Positions 1 through 10,740 of a stretch of DNA of 64,000 nt are shown piece after piece. The stretch is taken from assembly GCF_932526225.1 (NCBI RefSeq), contig NC_064045.1, positions 12,704,442 to 12,768,441 on the forward strand, in the 5' to 3' direction. Positions within the stretch are counted from its first letter, which is position 1. Every line of letters starts with the position of its first letter. Under the pieces are notes generated by a model. It was not told the DNA's origin, ran no database searches, and saw only the letters and a list, made by a program, of their open reading frames with translations. The position numbers were made by a program, and so were the translations under genes. Origin of the DNA: Nematostella vectensis. Lineage: Eukaryota > Cnidaria > Anthozoa > Actiniaria > Edwardsiidae.

Positions 1-981
1 GAATAATTAGCACCACCAAAAAGCCAATCAGAACACGCGTAAGAAACACAATCATTTAAGCAGATGCTTTGACCAATAAGATGCGAGCTTATAGGCACAC
101 GCCAAGCGAGTTAGCATGATGACGTGATATTGATTTGTTGTTGAAGAAGGCGTCTGTTCTCTAAACAAAAGACCGCATGTCCACGAATCACTTTAATGGA
201 TTTGTTTTGCTGTGTGATCAACCATTTGAGAAAATAATTTGGCTCGTGGTTGCTTTTCAAAAGCATTGATATAATAGCCACGAACGCTTATGCTATTTGA
301 AAAAACAATTTGCTACAAATTTATCCAGTTCTTGTCCACAGCATTCAAAAGGAACCACATTTTTGTACTCTCTACATCAACCGACTAAAAACTCAGAATC
401 ATTTCTTTTTTAAATTCAGATAACAGAATGTTTTATTTGAAATGCTTTAAAAAATATACAATATACCTATTATTAAAATTGAAATTATTAAAAAAATATA
501 CGAGTTTATTGGTATGAATTGTTTTATCGGTTACATGAAAAAATAATTTTTGTGATTGAACCCTGCCAAGTCGAATACTTGAAAGGTCTTCTGGCATTAT
601 GACCATGAATATAGGAAATTAAAAATGCATAATTATAATTATAACAGCGTTCAAGTCAAGATTGAAATCAGTAGTCACACTTAGTAACTTAGTAATCACA
701 CACCTGTCCAAAGTGACAACAGAGTGCAAAAAACCACAATTAAACAAACTAGATGGTCGTGAAAAGACGCGTGTAAACATGTTACTAGAATGCAAAACCT
801 AATGATTTCAGCCTAGGTTCAACTCGAAAAAATGGGAGTTGTCTTATTTTAATGTATTATTTAGTTTACAATATTGATGTCTTTAATGTTGGGAAGTGCA
901 ACTTTTGATATATGTAAAAGTGTGCCATCTACCAAAAATTAACTGATTGATATACAGTTTGTCAACTTCCGTATAAACATC
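1..981. other. AT-rich intergenic stretch, nothing recognised
   Basis: No open frame with recognisable protein similarity, RNA gene or clear repeat was seen on either strand. The stretch is AT-rich with homopolymer runs, like ordinary intergenic DNA. Confidence 0.5.
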
Positions 982-1133
982 TTCGGAGATCCACAATGGA
1001 GACGAGAGCGAGGGGGGAGAGGGAAAAGAAGGCGTGGGTTTCCCTTCTCTTCCCGTCCCCTCCCATCCTCTTACACATCTAACGCTTCGTTTTTGCGATA
1101 ATTTTTCGTCCTTTATGCCCTGGGTCTCCGAGC
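982..1133. mobile_element. MITE-like short element with imperfect terminal inverted repeats
   Basis: The left end reads TTCGGAGATCCAC and the right end, on the opposite strand, CTCGGAGACCCAGGG, giving an imperfect inverted repeat around about 150 bp of non-coding, purine-rich sequence. The ends resemble those of the better preserved element at 32117-32264 (CTCGGGGACCCAGGG), so both may belong to one non-autonomous family. No target duplication is evident. Confidence 0.35.
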
Positions 1134-1219
1134 ATGCGTATGAATGATATTCAACATTTGATTTCATAAGCATCAATAAAATTGCAGATCTCTCATCACA
1201 CTCACAACTAGTACTATTA

Positions 1220-1379
1220 CAGCGGCGTAGCCGGGATTTTTTTACAGGAGGGGGCCCAAAAGGGACTTAAAAGGCATTTTCTCCTGTATTTTAGATCATG
1301 TCTCACACATTTACTGTATTTTTGGCTGCTAGAGGGGGGGGCCAGGGTCCCCTAGGCCACCCCCCTGACTACACCCCTG
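1220..1379. mobile_element. hAT-like MITE (CAG...CTG ends)
   Basis: The 160-bp segment begins CAGCGGCGTAGCCGGG and ends CCCCTGACTACACCCCTG, an imperfect inverted repeat of about 17 bp. CAG/CTG ends with an 8-bp target duplication are typical of hAT transposons. The flanking octamers (tactatta and tatgatag) match only partly, so the duplication is degenerate or the superfamily call is wrong. There is no coding capacity. Confidence 0.45.
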
Positions 1380-1405
1380 TATGATAGCGTTAGCGAAAAC
1401 AAACA

Positions 1406-2670
1406 CTATGACAACTGTACCTCATCTTTGGTAACCTGATTCAAAGGTTCATCTTCTTTGGCGACTTCTTTCAAAGACTGATCTTCTTTTACATGAGGTG
1501 CCGATTCTTTAACAACCCTATACACTTCGAGCTCAGACACACTAAAAGTTAATGTCCCTGTCAGGAATAGCGTCCCTACTTGTCCCTCGGGGCACTCGTA
1601 GGTGTTATCCAAACGGCTGCAGTTTTGACCATTCATGTTCGCATGATCTACGATGCTGAGGTCACGGCCTTGGCCGAATGTGGGACCGGCATTAGGATGA
1701 CAAAAAATCGCCTGATCCTCTTCACCAGACTTCAAACGCAGCTTCCTCGGGCCGAGTCCCGCGCCGTTTACCAACGAGAAAAGGAATGCAGTTGGGTCGG
1801 TTTTACTTCCGCATCCTGTAAAAGAAATCCCAACTTATGATTAGCATGGACAGCGGAAAAACGGGACGTTGAGGGAATAGGGAGTGGTGGGGGATGTGTT
1901 GGCTTCAAGCCTCCAAGACTTGCTAAGGGAAGAGGGGGGCAGTCACTGACATCATATGTTCTCTCAAAATGAAATAATCTATTTTGGAGTCGGGGAGGGT
2001 GCGCGCTGAATGCACAATTCCCTAGATACGGGCCAGGGTCCTTTGCAGAGGATCCTTTCGACTCACCTGCCCATGACTGGGAGGTGTACCCGCCAAATAC
2101 ACTTCCGCCTCGTCTGACCACCGTCACCGTGGGCCCCCTGTTGTCAGACAGAAAATGGAAGGTCGCCGCCTCCCACCCGTCACGTGATCCTCTATACAGC
2201 AACCTGTACTCTCTTCCTTTTACTCCTTCGCCCACGAGCTCCGCTAGAGCGCTCCGCAGCTCCAAACCAAGAATTAAAGAACCCGAGAAAGCTTCCCTCA
2301 ACGTCGCTAAGTCCACAACTCCTTTTAACAACATGAAAGGCTGAGTCAGATGTTCCAATAGGCCTTGAAGCTGGTAGAATCGAGCCTCGAGGAGAATTTC
2401 ATTTAATGATTTAGCATCTTCAGGCAAATTGGCTATCCCAGTGCGTATGAAGTTTAAAATGTAGCGGAAATGCTTCGGGTCGCGGTTAATGAAATAGCAG
2501 CCATCGGCCTGTGGCTTGATTTTCGGGTTGGAAAGCAAAGCATGGAACAACGTCGATGAATCCTCCATAAGAGTACGACGGCTAACAGTAAAGTGCTTTC
2601 CTCCGATGTTCAGATGAACTGGCCATGGGAGTTTGATTTCGTCTAGCTTTTGGGGAACCAAATCATCCAT
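1406..2670 (-). CDS. BTB/POZ (KCTD-type) and TLDc domain protein
   Basis: Two exons on the minus strand: 2067-2670 (ATG at 2668-2670) and 1406-1815, joined by a GTGAGT donor (2061-2066) and a TTTTACAG acceptor. The product is 337 aa and the frame is kept. Residues about 15-110 form a T1-type BTB domain (LNIGGKHFTVSRRTL, then FRYILNFIRTG). About residues 165-315 form a TLDc domain, with YRGSRDGWEAATFH, VFGGYTSQSW, AFLFSLVN and GPTFGQGRDLSI. TLDc proteins are linked to oxidative-stress resistance and V-ATPase binding; BTB domains mediate oligomerisation or cullin-3 recruitment. The role of this combination is inferred only. The intron splits TLDc just after the SQSWAG motif. A broken partial copy lies at 10443-10740. 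Confidence 0.87.
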
Positions 2671-3183
2671 TTTGAAAACGTCTACCTTGAAAGGAGCTGT
2701 AACATCCTACGAGAACCGAAAGGATGAGGCGGAAATTGCTGGTGTTTTCAAAGTAAATTTATTGCGAAAGTAAAACCTAAAGCGTCACGAAATTTATCCG
2801 CGTGACACATCACAAGAAAAGATCTTTAAAACAATCCATATAGCTATCTCCTAAATGCTTAAATAATCCACATTCTCTTGATAACCCAAAAACAAGAACC
2901 TTCTTACGATAATACGATAAAGATTTGTATGCTTGAAAATGCCAAAATATTTCCAGTATCTTCTTCCGTCATTTCTCAAGCCCCTTAAACCTGCTGTCAG
3001 ACCGAATGTGAAACCTTGTGGATGTTATTCAAAACAAAATATTTCTTAATTCCCTTATTTATTTCTATGTTTGCCACAGGCAGCCCAAGCTCATTATATG
3101 TAATTTGACGGTCAAAATTCAAAATCTTCAAAATTGTGTATTTATAAATAAAATGACTCGCAATGACTAACTTGTTGTGTCGT
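2671..3183. other. 5' flank of BTB-TLDc gene, no gene seen
   Basis: AT-rich sequence between the BTB-TLDc start and the Penelope-like element. It presumably contains the BTB-TLDc promoter, but no TATA box or other motif stands out enough to call. Confidence 0.4.
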
Positions 3184-3330
3184 TTATTACTCGACCGAGA
3201 TTGACGCCATTTGACAGGGATTTCACCGGGTTGCTGAGTTTTCTCCCCCAATAATATATGTGGGGGAGAAAACTCAGCAACCCGGTGAAATCCCTGTCAA
3301 ATGGCTTCAAACTCGGTCGGGTAATATATA
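3184..3330. repeat. About 70-bp inverted repeat (hairpin) at the 5' edge of the Penelope-like element
   Basis: Plus-strand 3258-3330 (GGGGGAGAAAACTCAGCAAC, continuing into the first coding bases of the element) is repeated in reverse orientation at about 3184-3250, separated by a loop of only about 7 bp (ATATATG region). The arms agree over almost their whole length, differing at a few bases such as gacgcc versus caaactc. The left arm is a reversed copy of the element's own 5' end. Confidence 0.8.
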
Positions 3331-4442
3331 TACTAGCCATCACAAGCGCCACACCTAAAAACACAGAAAATATCAAGAAAGAACTATGCCGCATCTTCAA
3401 CAACAACGGACTGCGAATCACCATAGAAGCCAACAAGCGAGTAGTCAACTGCCTAGACGTCACATTCGACCTGAACCGCAACACCTACCAGTCTTTCACC
3501 AAACCGAACGCCCCACTACAGTACGTCCACCGCGAGAGCAACCACCCAACTACCATCACAAAGAATATCCCTGCCAGTATCAACAAACGCTTATCTACAC
3601 TATCAGCAGACAAAGAAACCTTCGACCAAGCCGCCCCGCCATACCAGAAAGCACTCGACGAGAGTGGATATAACTACACGCTGCACTACGAACCAAACAC
3701 CACAAACAAACGCAAGAACCGCCAGCGCAACAACATCATCTGGTACAACCCCCCTTTTAGCAAGAACACAAGCACCAACATCGGCCACAGATTCCTCTCA
3801 CTCATAGACAAGCACTTCCCTAAAGACCACAAACTCAGAAAAATCTTCAACCGGAACACAATCAAAATCAGTTATAGCTGAATGAGCAACACCAAGCAGA
3901 TAATTGACAGCCACAACAAACGCATAATCGCCTCATCAATAATAACCGAAGACGCCCTCGCCACCGCCAATAACAAAACATGCAACTGCAGACAAAAGAA
4001 CGCGTGCCCCCTTGACGGAAACTGCCTCCAATCATCTGTTATCTACCAAGCTACTGTAACAAGAAAGGACAACAACACCTCCGAAACCTACGTAGGACTA
4101 ACCGATAACGAATTCAAGACAAGATATAGAAACCACACCGCCTCATTCCGACACGCTAAACACAGAAACTCGACCGAACTAAGCAAGTACATATGGAGCC
4201 TTAAAGACAACGACATAGAACGCTTTATTTCATGGAAAATCCTGTCATCTCACTCCGCCTACAACAGCTCTAGCAAAAGATGTAATCTCTGCCTCAAAGA
4301 AAAACTTATCATTATCCGCCAACCCAAGCTATCAACTTTAAACAAGCGTAACGAGCTAGTGTCTTCGTGCCGCCAAAGGAACAAGCCTTGTTATGCAACA
4401 GCTGAACTATTCAATTTCACCATAACAGCCATTCAAATTTGA
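3258..4442 (+). mobile_element. Penelope-like retroelement, 5'-truncated ORF with GIY-YIG endonuclease and an in-frame UGA
   Basis: A single frame from 3258 to 4442 is interrupted by one TGA at 3879-3881, giving pieces of 207 and 186 aa. The first piece holds the post-catalytic part of the reverse transcriptase and linker ([13 protein letters not shown], then [12 protein letters not shown] and [11 protein letters not shown]). The second has the Penelope linker cysteines (CNCRQKNACPLDGNC) and a GIY-YIG endonuclease (ETYVGLTDNEFKTRYRNH, then NSTELSKYIW). The TGA replaces what in relatives is a Cys after SYS, so it is probably a point mutation. The RT palm with its catalytic aspartates is missing upstream. 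This is a dead copy, yet the rest of the frame is intact, suggesting a fairly recent insertion. A hammerhead ribozyme lies just downstream. Confidence 0.85.
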
Positions 4443-4511
4443 CGCCCTATTTTTATGTTAATTTTATACAAAGATAGTATATAAGTGATGATAGTAATAT
4501 ATTCTTAATAA

Positions 4512-4554
4512 ATCTCCTGATGAGTGGGCAACCACGAAACAGGCTTGTAGAGAT
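4512..4554 (+). ncRNA. Hammerhead ribozyme, type I, Penelope-associated
   Basis: All core elements are present in order: stem I strand ATCTC (4512-4516), CTGATGA (4517-4523), stem II GTGG/CCAC closed by a GCAA tetraloop (4524-4535), GAAA (4536-4539), short stem III ACA/TGT with loop GGCT (4539-4548), cleavage-site triplet GTA ending at 4549, and the return strand GAGAT (4550-4554) pairing with ATCTC. Self-cleavage is predicted after A4549. Small-stem-III hammerheads are a known feature of Penelope-like elements, and this one lies about 70 bp past the element's ORF, on the same strand. Confidence 0.85.
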
Positions 4555-4659
4555 GAAACGGTAGTTCGCGTGTTTTTTTTTTCCTACAAACCAAGATATA
4601 TCCCGCTCTACACCTATGTATTGAGCACTGTTATATGAACGCCTGCACTCACGCATTAT

Positions 4660-4790
4660 ATATAATACGTGAGTGCATATCATATCATATATATCATATA
4701 TATCGGTTTGTGGTCTTTGAGTGTTATAAATGCTTGTTTGTTGGCGGTGGTGTCCGATATAATATATATATATATTTGTTTTTGCTTACA
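4660..4790. repeat. TA/CATATA-rich simple sequence
   Basis: Low-complexity alternating AT with catata and tatata runs (for example 4676-4703 and 4757-4775). It follows the Penelope-like element and contains no gene. Confidence 0.6.
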
Positions 4791-4854
4791 TATGTCACTT
4801 ATCTGCACACAAGCAGTGGCGTGTATACAAACACACATCCCGAGAATATGATAC

Positions 4855-5135
4855 ACTCACTTTATAAGAACGTCTTCAGGTGAGACCGGGGCCGCTTTTA
4901 TTTTGGAGCACTTTGATGCTGAAAATGTTTTTGACATAAGTATGTTATTTAATTTTCAGTGTATTTAAGGATATAATAGAAAAATATCACAAGTAATGAA
5001 TATCAATAATATTTAATGAACACAATTTGACTCTAAGGACGCACCACTTTAAAGAAAATATAATATTTTTTGGTTTTCTAAGCCTCGACCTGTGAATTTT
5101 CAGACTTATTAAAAGGGTTCTTAAAAAAGTGTATC
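4855..5135. mobile_element. Non-autonomous element, relative of the copy at 33985-34225
   Basis: It starts cactttataagaacgtc and runs through motifs shared in order with 33985-34225: tttaattttcagtgtatttaaggatataata, then gagcacaatttgattct-like and gcctcg-like segments, ending near gggttcttaaaaaa. In the second copy the two ends form a TTTATAAGRACGTC inverted repeat; here the right end is degraded. There is no coding capacity. Confidence 0.5.
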
Positions 5136-5367
5136 ACCACAACAAAATGACATTTTATAACCGAGAAATTAAATTTAAAATCGAACCAGTTTGGCAGCAG
5201 TGCCGCTTTGTACTCTACGACGCGCGCTACCGTGGCCACCTTGCCAATTTTGTGAGGTAAACCAACAAGGGTGCGTAATTCGTAGACATGGTCTTATTAA
5301 ACAACTACAAACAAACAGCCTCAATTTACAAAATTTTGGTCATCATTTCGTTTATTTATTTTCTTGT

Positions 5368-5490
5368 CATTCATTCATTCATTCATTCATTCATTCATTC
5401 ATTCATTCATTCATTCATTCATTCATTCATTCATTCATTCATTCATTCATTCATTCATTCATTCATTCATTCATTCATTCATTCATTCAT
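5368..5490. repeat. (ATTC)n microsatellite
   Basis: About 30 nearly perfect copies of the tetranucleotide ATTC. Open frames reading Ile-His-Ser-Phe repeats across it are artefacts of the repeat. Confidence 0.97.
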
Positions 5491-5714
5491 GTCATTGTTT
5501 ATCATGGCAGCAATACTTATTGCTCTCTATTGACTAACTTTTACAATTAGATCAAAAAGAAAATCTACTTTGGCCTGACTGTACCCTTCTTTTCTAAGAC
5601 TTCTAACAATAAATAATAACTTTTTGGCTTCATACGATCTGTGTCTGCAATGCTTGCTTGTGCACTTTGCACGGTGCTTTCTGTCCCGTGCGAAGACAGT
5701 AATTTTGAACTACC

Positions 5715-8481
5715 TCATTTTCTCATGAACGCAATTATTTCCTTTGGTTTCATAAACACCATTCTCTCTTTGTCAAAACAGGCGCTGTATTCAAGGTTCT
5801 GAGTGAGACAAGAAAGTGGTTCATCTTCACCATCTTCATCTTCTTTCTCCTCTTCTTCTTCCTCCTCATTTTTATCGTCTTCGTCTTCAACGTCTTCTTT
5901 CTCGTCATCTTTCTTTTGATCAATTTGGTTTGATTTTAGTGTGGTTGAACTTGATTTGATTGGCCCGTTAACGGAAATCTTGCTTGGTTTCTAAAACAAA
6001 AATGATTTTTAATAACCTAAAGATAAAATAAGGTTTAAAATAAGCTCTTCCCAAAAAGATCTAGGAATAGTCTACTACACCCCAACCCCCTCCACCTTTA
6101 CACAAGTTGGCCACGCCCCTGGGTTTGACAGCATTTCTCTCACCTGCTCTAAAAATTCCAACGGAAGGTCTGGATTGAAATAAGCAACAAGCGCTGCTAC
6201 ACTTGACTCTGAATGCAAGAACACACTGCACTTAGACATCAGTAAAATGTCTATCAACACTTGTGATCCAAGCTTGTATGGGTCAAGCCCTGAATCATGA
6301 ACTGCTTGGCCATGGTATCTCCTTGCTCTATAGGCTTTGGTGAAAAAAACTGTCTGGAATTGAAAATAAATTTGTATAGAATAAACATACTAAGTCCCAC
6401 GGAGGGGGACCCTCCAGAAAAGTAGACGTGGGTGATCATCCTATCTTTTAGGGTATAATTTCGACCATCTGCTATCCTTTAAGGCCTGGCTAAACACGCA
6501 AACATGTTTGTCAAACATTGAAATCGAACACTTGCGCCAGCATGTTTGGCGAAGTGGCTAAATTAAGGCCATGTCTCTTGCGACCTGTCTCGCAAAAAAA
6601 AATTGTTGCAGGTCGCACGCGTATTTTTTTGCGTGTGACACCCGCTTTGCAACTTGTTTTGCATTTCTCAAAGTCGCACGAAAAGTAGAACGCTCTTCTA
6701 TTTTCTGCAATAAATTGTTTCAAGTCGCAGGAAAAACTTCACTTGTGACAGGGCGCGTGCGACCTGCAACAATTTTTTTTTTTGCGAGACAAGTTGCAGC
6801 CGAAAAATCTACGTGTGTCAGGGCCTCTAGGGATAAGAATTTCGGTTGACCACACCCGAAGATCTATCCCTTAGGGTTCAAATTTATTTTGCCGACGATC
6901 ACCTTCGTCTGTTTTTATCGGTTACCCCCGGTAAAGTTTTTCTTGTGCTGATTTTGTATTTTTAAAAATATATAATATACAACTTACAGATAGCCGTTTA
7001 AAATAAAATACATTTCCTTCATTACTATAACGTCCTGAGACGCTCGTAAAATATAGGCCCAACTTCAAAACGTTAGAAATGCAAACTAAACATCACCAGA
7101 CCCGGATACTCATGGATTCATCCAATGCATAGAAGACCTTAATAAGCGCATCCAAGCAATGTAATAGAATTGACTCCAACCTCAGCGTTCAAACATCCAA
7201 AGCACAGCATTAATTATGCCAAAATAGACTTCATGATGTCCTAAGGCACTCTCCAGATGTGAAAAAGCAAAACTGTTGTAAGCAACCGGCTGAGCAATGC
7301 CGTCGCTAGATTGAAAAGACACCGCAGTGCATTGTTGCAAACTTCAAGGCATACCGTCTTGGGTCAGCGGTAGCTTAACTTAACTGGTAGTGTTGGACTT
7401 GAAATAGGGAGGAGGTTTCTGTTTTCAGTCTGTTTTTCGTATAATTTTGCTCAAAAGTACCCAGGAGTGAAAGGGTTAAAACCTCAATTTTATTACCCAC
7501 CTTGGATCCAAACTGCTTCACAAAACTATGGATCACTTCAATATTGTCACTTGCAATGAATATTCTTCTGGGTGACGAGAGAGTTGAATACACTTGTTCA
7601 GCTTTTTCAATCCAGAGGCTTATAGGTAAAAGCTTCCTATTCTCAGTTTCTAAATAATGGTCCGTACCTCGTACATGGACTGCTAGTACGTTATATCCCT
7701 TTAAATGGTTGTTATAATACTCATTTGTGGAATCTCCAATATGCTTTTGAACTCTTATATACTTTTTTATTAAGAAATTGGCCCATTCCCTTGACCTTTT
7801 TGTTATAATACCACTATTCTCAAATCCCTCAGCATTTCTTTTCTTGAAACTCAAGTTCAGTAAGGACTCAGGAGTAACCAATGTTCCATTCGCATCGACC
7901 TTTACTGGTATTTCTAGTTTCTCTTGTATTAAGAAGTCTACTAAACAAATGCCTGATTCTCTCTGAACTTTTATACCAGGGTTCACTGGCTGAAAAAACA
8001 TTGACCATGAATCAGTATTATCTTTTGAACACACAGACTGACAGTTTTTCCATGTAACTGTTGGGTTTCCGCCTAAAACGTAGCATACTCCAAAGTGATC
8101 CAAAGTCATAAGGAGAAATCCAGCTAGCCCTACTGTAGACGAAATCATCCAAGGCTCAGAAACACAGTATTTACGGCCAGAAATACTACTGCTCCCATTT
8201 CTGTATAAAACTACCATCCTTGGGTCGGAGCTATTTTCAATAACTGATTGTAGATTCACGTCATGCAATGTTTTACTCTTCTTAGCTTTATCCCATGTGC
8301 TTCCAAATTGGCTTCTGACTTCTTCCCTGTCTATCATTTCTACAACTATCCAATAGAATATCGCCAAAACAATGGCCAGAACTATAAACACAGCGATGAA
8401 AGCTTCGTGAAATACCGTTCTTCGAACGGGAGATACAACGAGAGAGTGTTTGTTGTGCGACGTTTTCCTTCTTCGATGCAT
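5715..8481 (-). CDS. Fucosyltransferase-like type II membrane glycosyltransferase, copy A
   Basis: Three minus-strand exons, 7501-8481, 6144-6353 and 5715-5990, all spliced in phase 0, give 488 aa. The ATG at 8481 is preferred to the one at 8511 because it aligns with copy B. Residues 1-25 are basic and cytoplasmic; about 26-50 form a signal anchor, which points to the Golgi. The catalytic region has VHVRGTDH near residue 270, then IFIASDN and, in exon 2, SGLDPYKLGSQVLIDILLMS followed by FLHSESSVAALVAYFNP. This is the pattern of the GT23/NodZ-like fucosyltransferase superfamily. Exon 3 encodes an acidic Glu/Asp stretch and a short conserved tail (NLEYSACFDKE). Donor and acceptor sugars cannot be read from sequence. 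A tandem paralog lies at 11172-13203. Confidence 0.82.
6566..6830. mobile_element. MITE in intron 1 of fucosyltransferase copy A
   Basis: About 265 bp with an internal near-perfect inverted repeat. TTGTTGCAGGTCGCACGCG near 6602-6620 is mirrored by CGCGTGCGACCTGCAACAA near 6754-6772, with poly-A and poly-T runs outside each arm. Outer ends aaggcc and agggcct are also partly inverted. No equivalent is present at this place in copy B. Confidence 0.6.
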
Positions 8482-9169
8482 CGTTTCCGTTGAACCTCCC
8501 TTCTGAAGCATAACGTGCTAAGGCAAAAAGGCGTATTTCATTAGCTGTCCCGAATGCAAATAGCTAACCAATGAACCCAATTGACTGTTTTACGAGTCGA
8601 TTATTTCATTATGTCTTTTAGGCAGTAGGATCGTACCATTAATCTAAATCAATAGGTAAGACAGTGGTATTTCTGCTGATATTGATGATGCACTAAAGAG
8701 TTTCAAAGCAATTCGATTTGTAGTGATTTTGATTATATTTTGATTAACATGAAATAATCACGCATGTGCTGTGTACTCATTGGTCGTTGCTAGCCAACGT
8801 AATTAATTATTGCAGACGACATTAACTTTCAATAAAAAAGAAAATGCTTTGAAAAAGAAAGTAGGAGTTCAAAATGAACATCTTTGCTATCAAATTAAAG
8901 AAATAGGCAGCAGGGCATAGATTCTACTTTGTGGAAGAGATACCAAATTGTATTCGAATGTTACTGAATGCAAAGAAAAGGAAATGCTAGATTAACGAAA
9001 GTGGAAGTGAACCATCAGTTAGACCTCCTTCAAGAACAAGTATAAGCCTGTTAAGTATCACCAATGGTCAACGTTTACTTAAAAAGTAGTCTTAATTTTA
9101 TAATTGAAAGTTTATCCTATTAGAGTATCTAAATTTTGTCTAATTGATGTAAAATGTTGAGGTGTTTAG
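8482..9169. other. 5' flank of fucosyltransferase copy A, no gene seen
   Basis: This presumably contains the promoter and 5'UTR of copy A. CCAAT-like motifs occur (for example gctaaccaatgaaccc near 8563). Beyond that it is AT-rich without recognisable features. Confidence 0.4.
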
Positions 9170-9655
9170 CTAATTGCTAAAGCGTGGTACGAACCAAAAA
9201 TGAAGCGATCTTGGTTCTACTTGTGTTAAATCAAATAAACAACTTAGTCCCGATTCATTACGCCCCACTCCTGCTGTTCCGAGTCTAATATGTATCGACA
9301 CAAATAGATTGGTTTCAACGTTGATTCGGACTAAAAGAGTCGCGCCCATTACGTTCGAATAGTAAAAGTTGATTTGATGCGGAGTTTCTGTTGCACAAAA
9401 TAAAACAAAGTATGGTATTTGGTTCGGCAGCTCGAGGTTTTTGCCGTGAAGCACGACTGGTGCAGCGGCGCTTAGTACCGTGCCCGACTTAATTAATTTA
9501 GAAATAAACTGTTCATGTGCTTCCCTGGGTAACAGAGTCTCGAGCTTCATTCGTTTACGAATGCGCCCTTCAATGACTACGAGAACTCGTTTTCGCCGCC
9601 TCGCAGCTCGTGTTGTCGGAGTGTATCTCGAGCCTTTGATACCCAGGGTATTCAT
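9170..9655 (-). CDS. Uncharacterised 161-aa open reading frame
   Basis: An uninterrupted frame with an ATG start (MNTLGIKGSRYTP) and a TAG stop in an otherwise AT-rich spacer. The N-terminal third is very basic (RAARRRKR, EGRIRKRMK); the C-terminal part looks like a mixed beta-rich domain. No family was recognised. Length and mixed composition make it more gene-like than the surrounding random frames, but there is no paralog in the window to confirm it. It could be a single-exon gene, one exon of a larger gene, or a mobile-element remnant. Confidence 0.3.
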   Translation of the reverse strand: MNTLGIKGSRYTPTTRAARRRKRVLVVIEGRIRKRMKLETLLPREAHEQFISKLIKSGTVLSAAAPVVLHGKNLELPNQIPYFVLFCATETPHQINFYYSNVMGATLLVRINVETNLFVSIHIRLGTAGVGRNESGLSCLFDLTQVEPRSLHFWFVPRFSN

Positions 9656-10442
9656 GTGCTTAATCCAAACATATTAGATTCAGTACGACAGGTACTCATA
9701 TATTTACACAAATAACGGGTATTTGCCTGCATTTAGCGCCGCTCCTCCTAGATCGATCTAAGTCAACTTGCTAATTCAAACTGAAAAAAATATTGAGGAC
9801 TGATGTGGAAACTGCGACAAAAGAATAGTGAGAGATCTAAACAAATTCGTGCGTGATTTTGAGACGTGCGGGATTAGAATTTGCCTCGCTTCACTTAGCT
9901 GTTTGAGCGAGACTCGGACTCTTTTGTCTCACAGCTCTTCCTGTAAGATGTAGACCGTGAAATGTAAAGTTTCTCAAGTGCGGTTGTTCGCAGATTTGGT
10001 AATCAACACTCGCAAACAGCAAGGATTACTCGATTTGGTACAGTGTTATATATCTACGCTTTCATCTAAGATAAGCAAGCTTTTCCTCTTCTATCTATAA
10101 CATCCCAAGTCTTTTTTTTTTTTAAATAAAATCCTCCCTCTGATCTTCAAGTACATTTCAAGTACATTTTCCAAGGGAAGGGGAGGTAGGAAGACGGGAG
10201 GAGAAGAAAGGGACGAATGGTTTCTTTTTCTTCTTTTTACGTCTCCGCTTTCCTTTTTTTTTTTGAACTCGGGTCTCTTGCGTCCCCCCTTTTCTTTTCC
10301 ATCTATGTTTTCCTCACTTGTGAAAATACGATTCAAATAAATTACGCAGAGAGGCGGAAGAGGCTGTTAATCCATGAAGTCTACCATTTTGCTATTACCA
10401 TTTAGGGCGTGACGAGAACAACACTACATAATGTAGTACATG
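9656..10442. other. Intergenic, no gene seen
   Basis: AT-rich sequence with poly-T runs near 10111 and 10254 and a purine-rich block at 10180-10215. Nothing coding or structured was recognised. Confidence 0.4.
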
Positions 10443-10740
10443 CTTGTTCGACTCACCTGCCCATCACTGGGAGGTGTACCCGCCAAATATACTTTCGCCT
10501 CGTCTGACCACCGTCAACGTTGGCCCCCGGTTGTCACACAGGAAATGAAAGGTCGCCGACTCCCACCCGTCACGTGGTTCTCTATACAGCAACCTGTACC
10601 CCAAAAACCACTCAACCGCCCCTGAAACAAGGCATAAAACAATTAAGGCGTTGTACCGTCCATAAAAGTACGACGGTAAACAGTAAGCTTTCCTCCGATG
10701 TTCAGATGAACTGGCCATGGGAGCTTGATTTCTCAAGCTT
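10443..10740 (-). pseudogene. Broken partial copy of the BTB-TLDc gene
   Basis: The minus strand carries two pieces matching exon 1 of the gene at 1406-2670. About 10450-10605 matches the TLDc start (LLYREPRDGWESATFHF, VFGGYTSQ-like) including the adjacent GTGAGT splice donor. About 10650-10740 matches the first BTB strand (PWPVHLNIGG). The sequence between them (most of the BTB domain and linker) is deleted, and small indels break the frame. Because the intron donor is retained, it arose by DNA-level duplication, not retrotransposition. Not expected to encode a functional protein. Confidence 0.8.

Noticed and set aside
5191-5550. 119-aa frame with Ile-His-Ser-Phe repeats
   Set aside because: It is translated (ATTC)n microsatellite.
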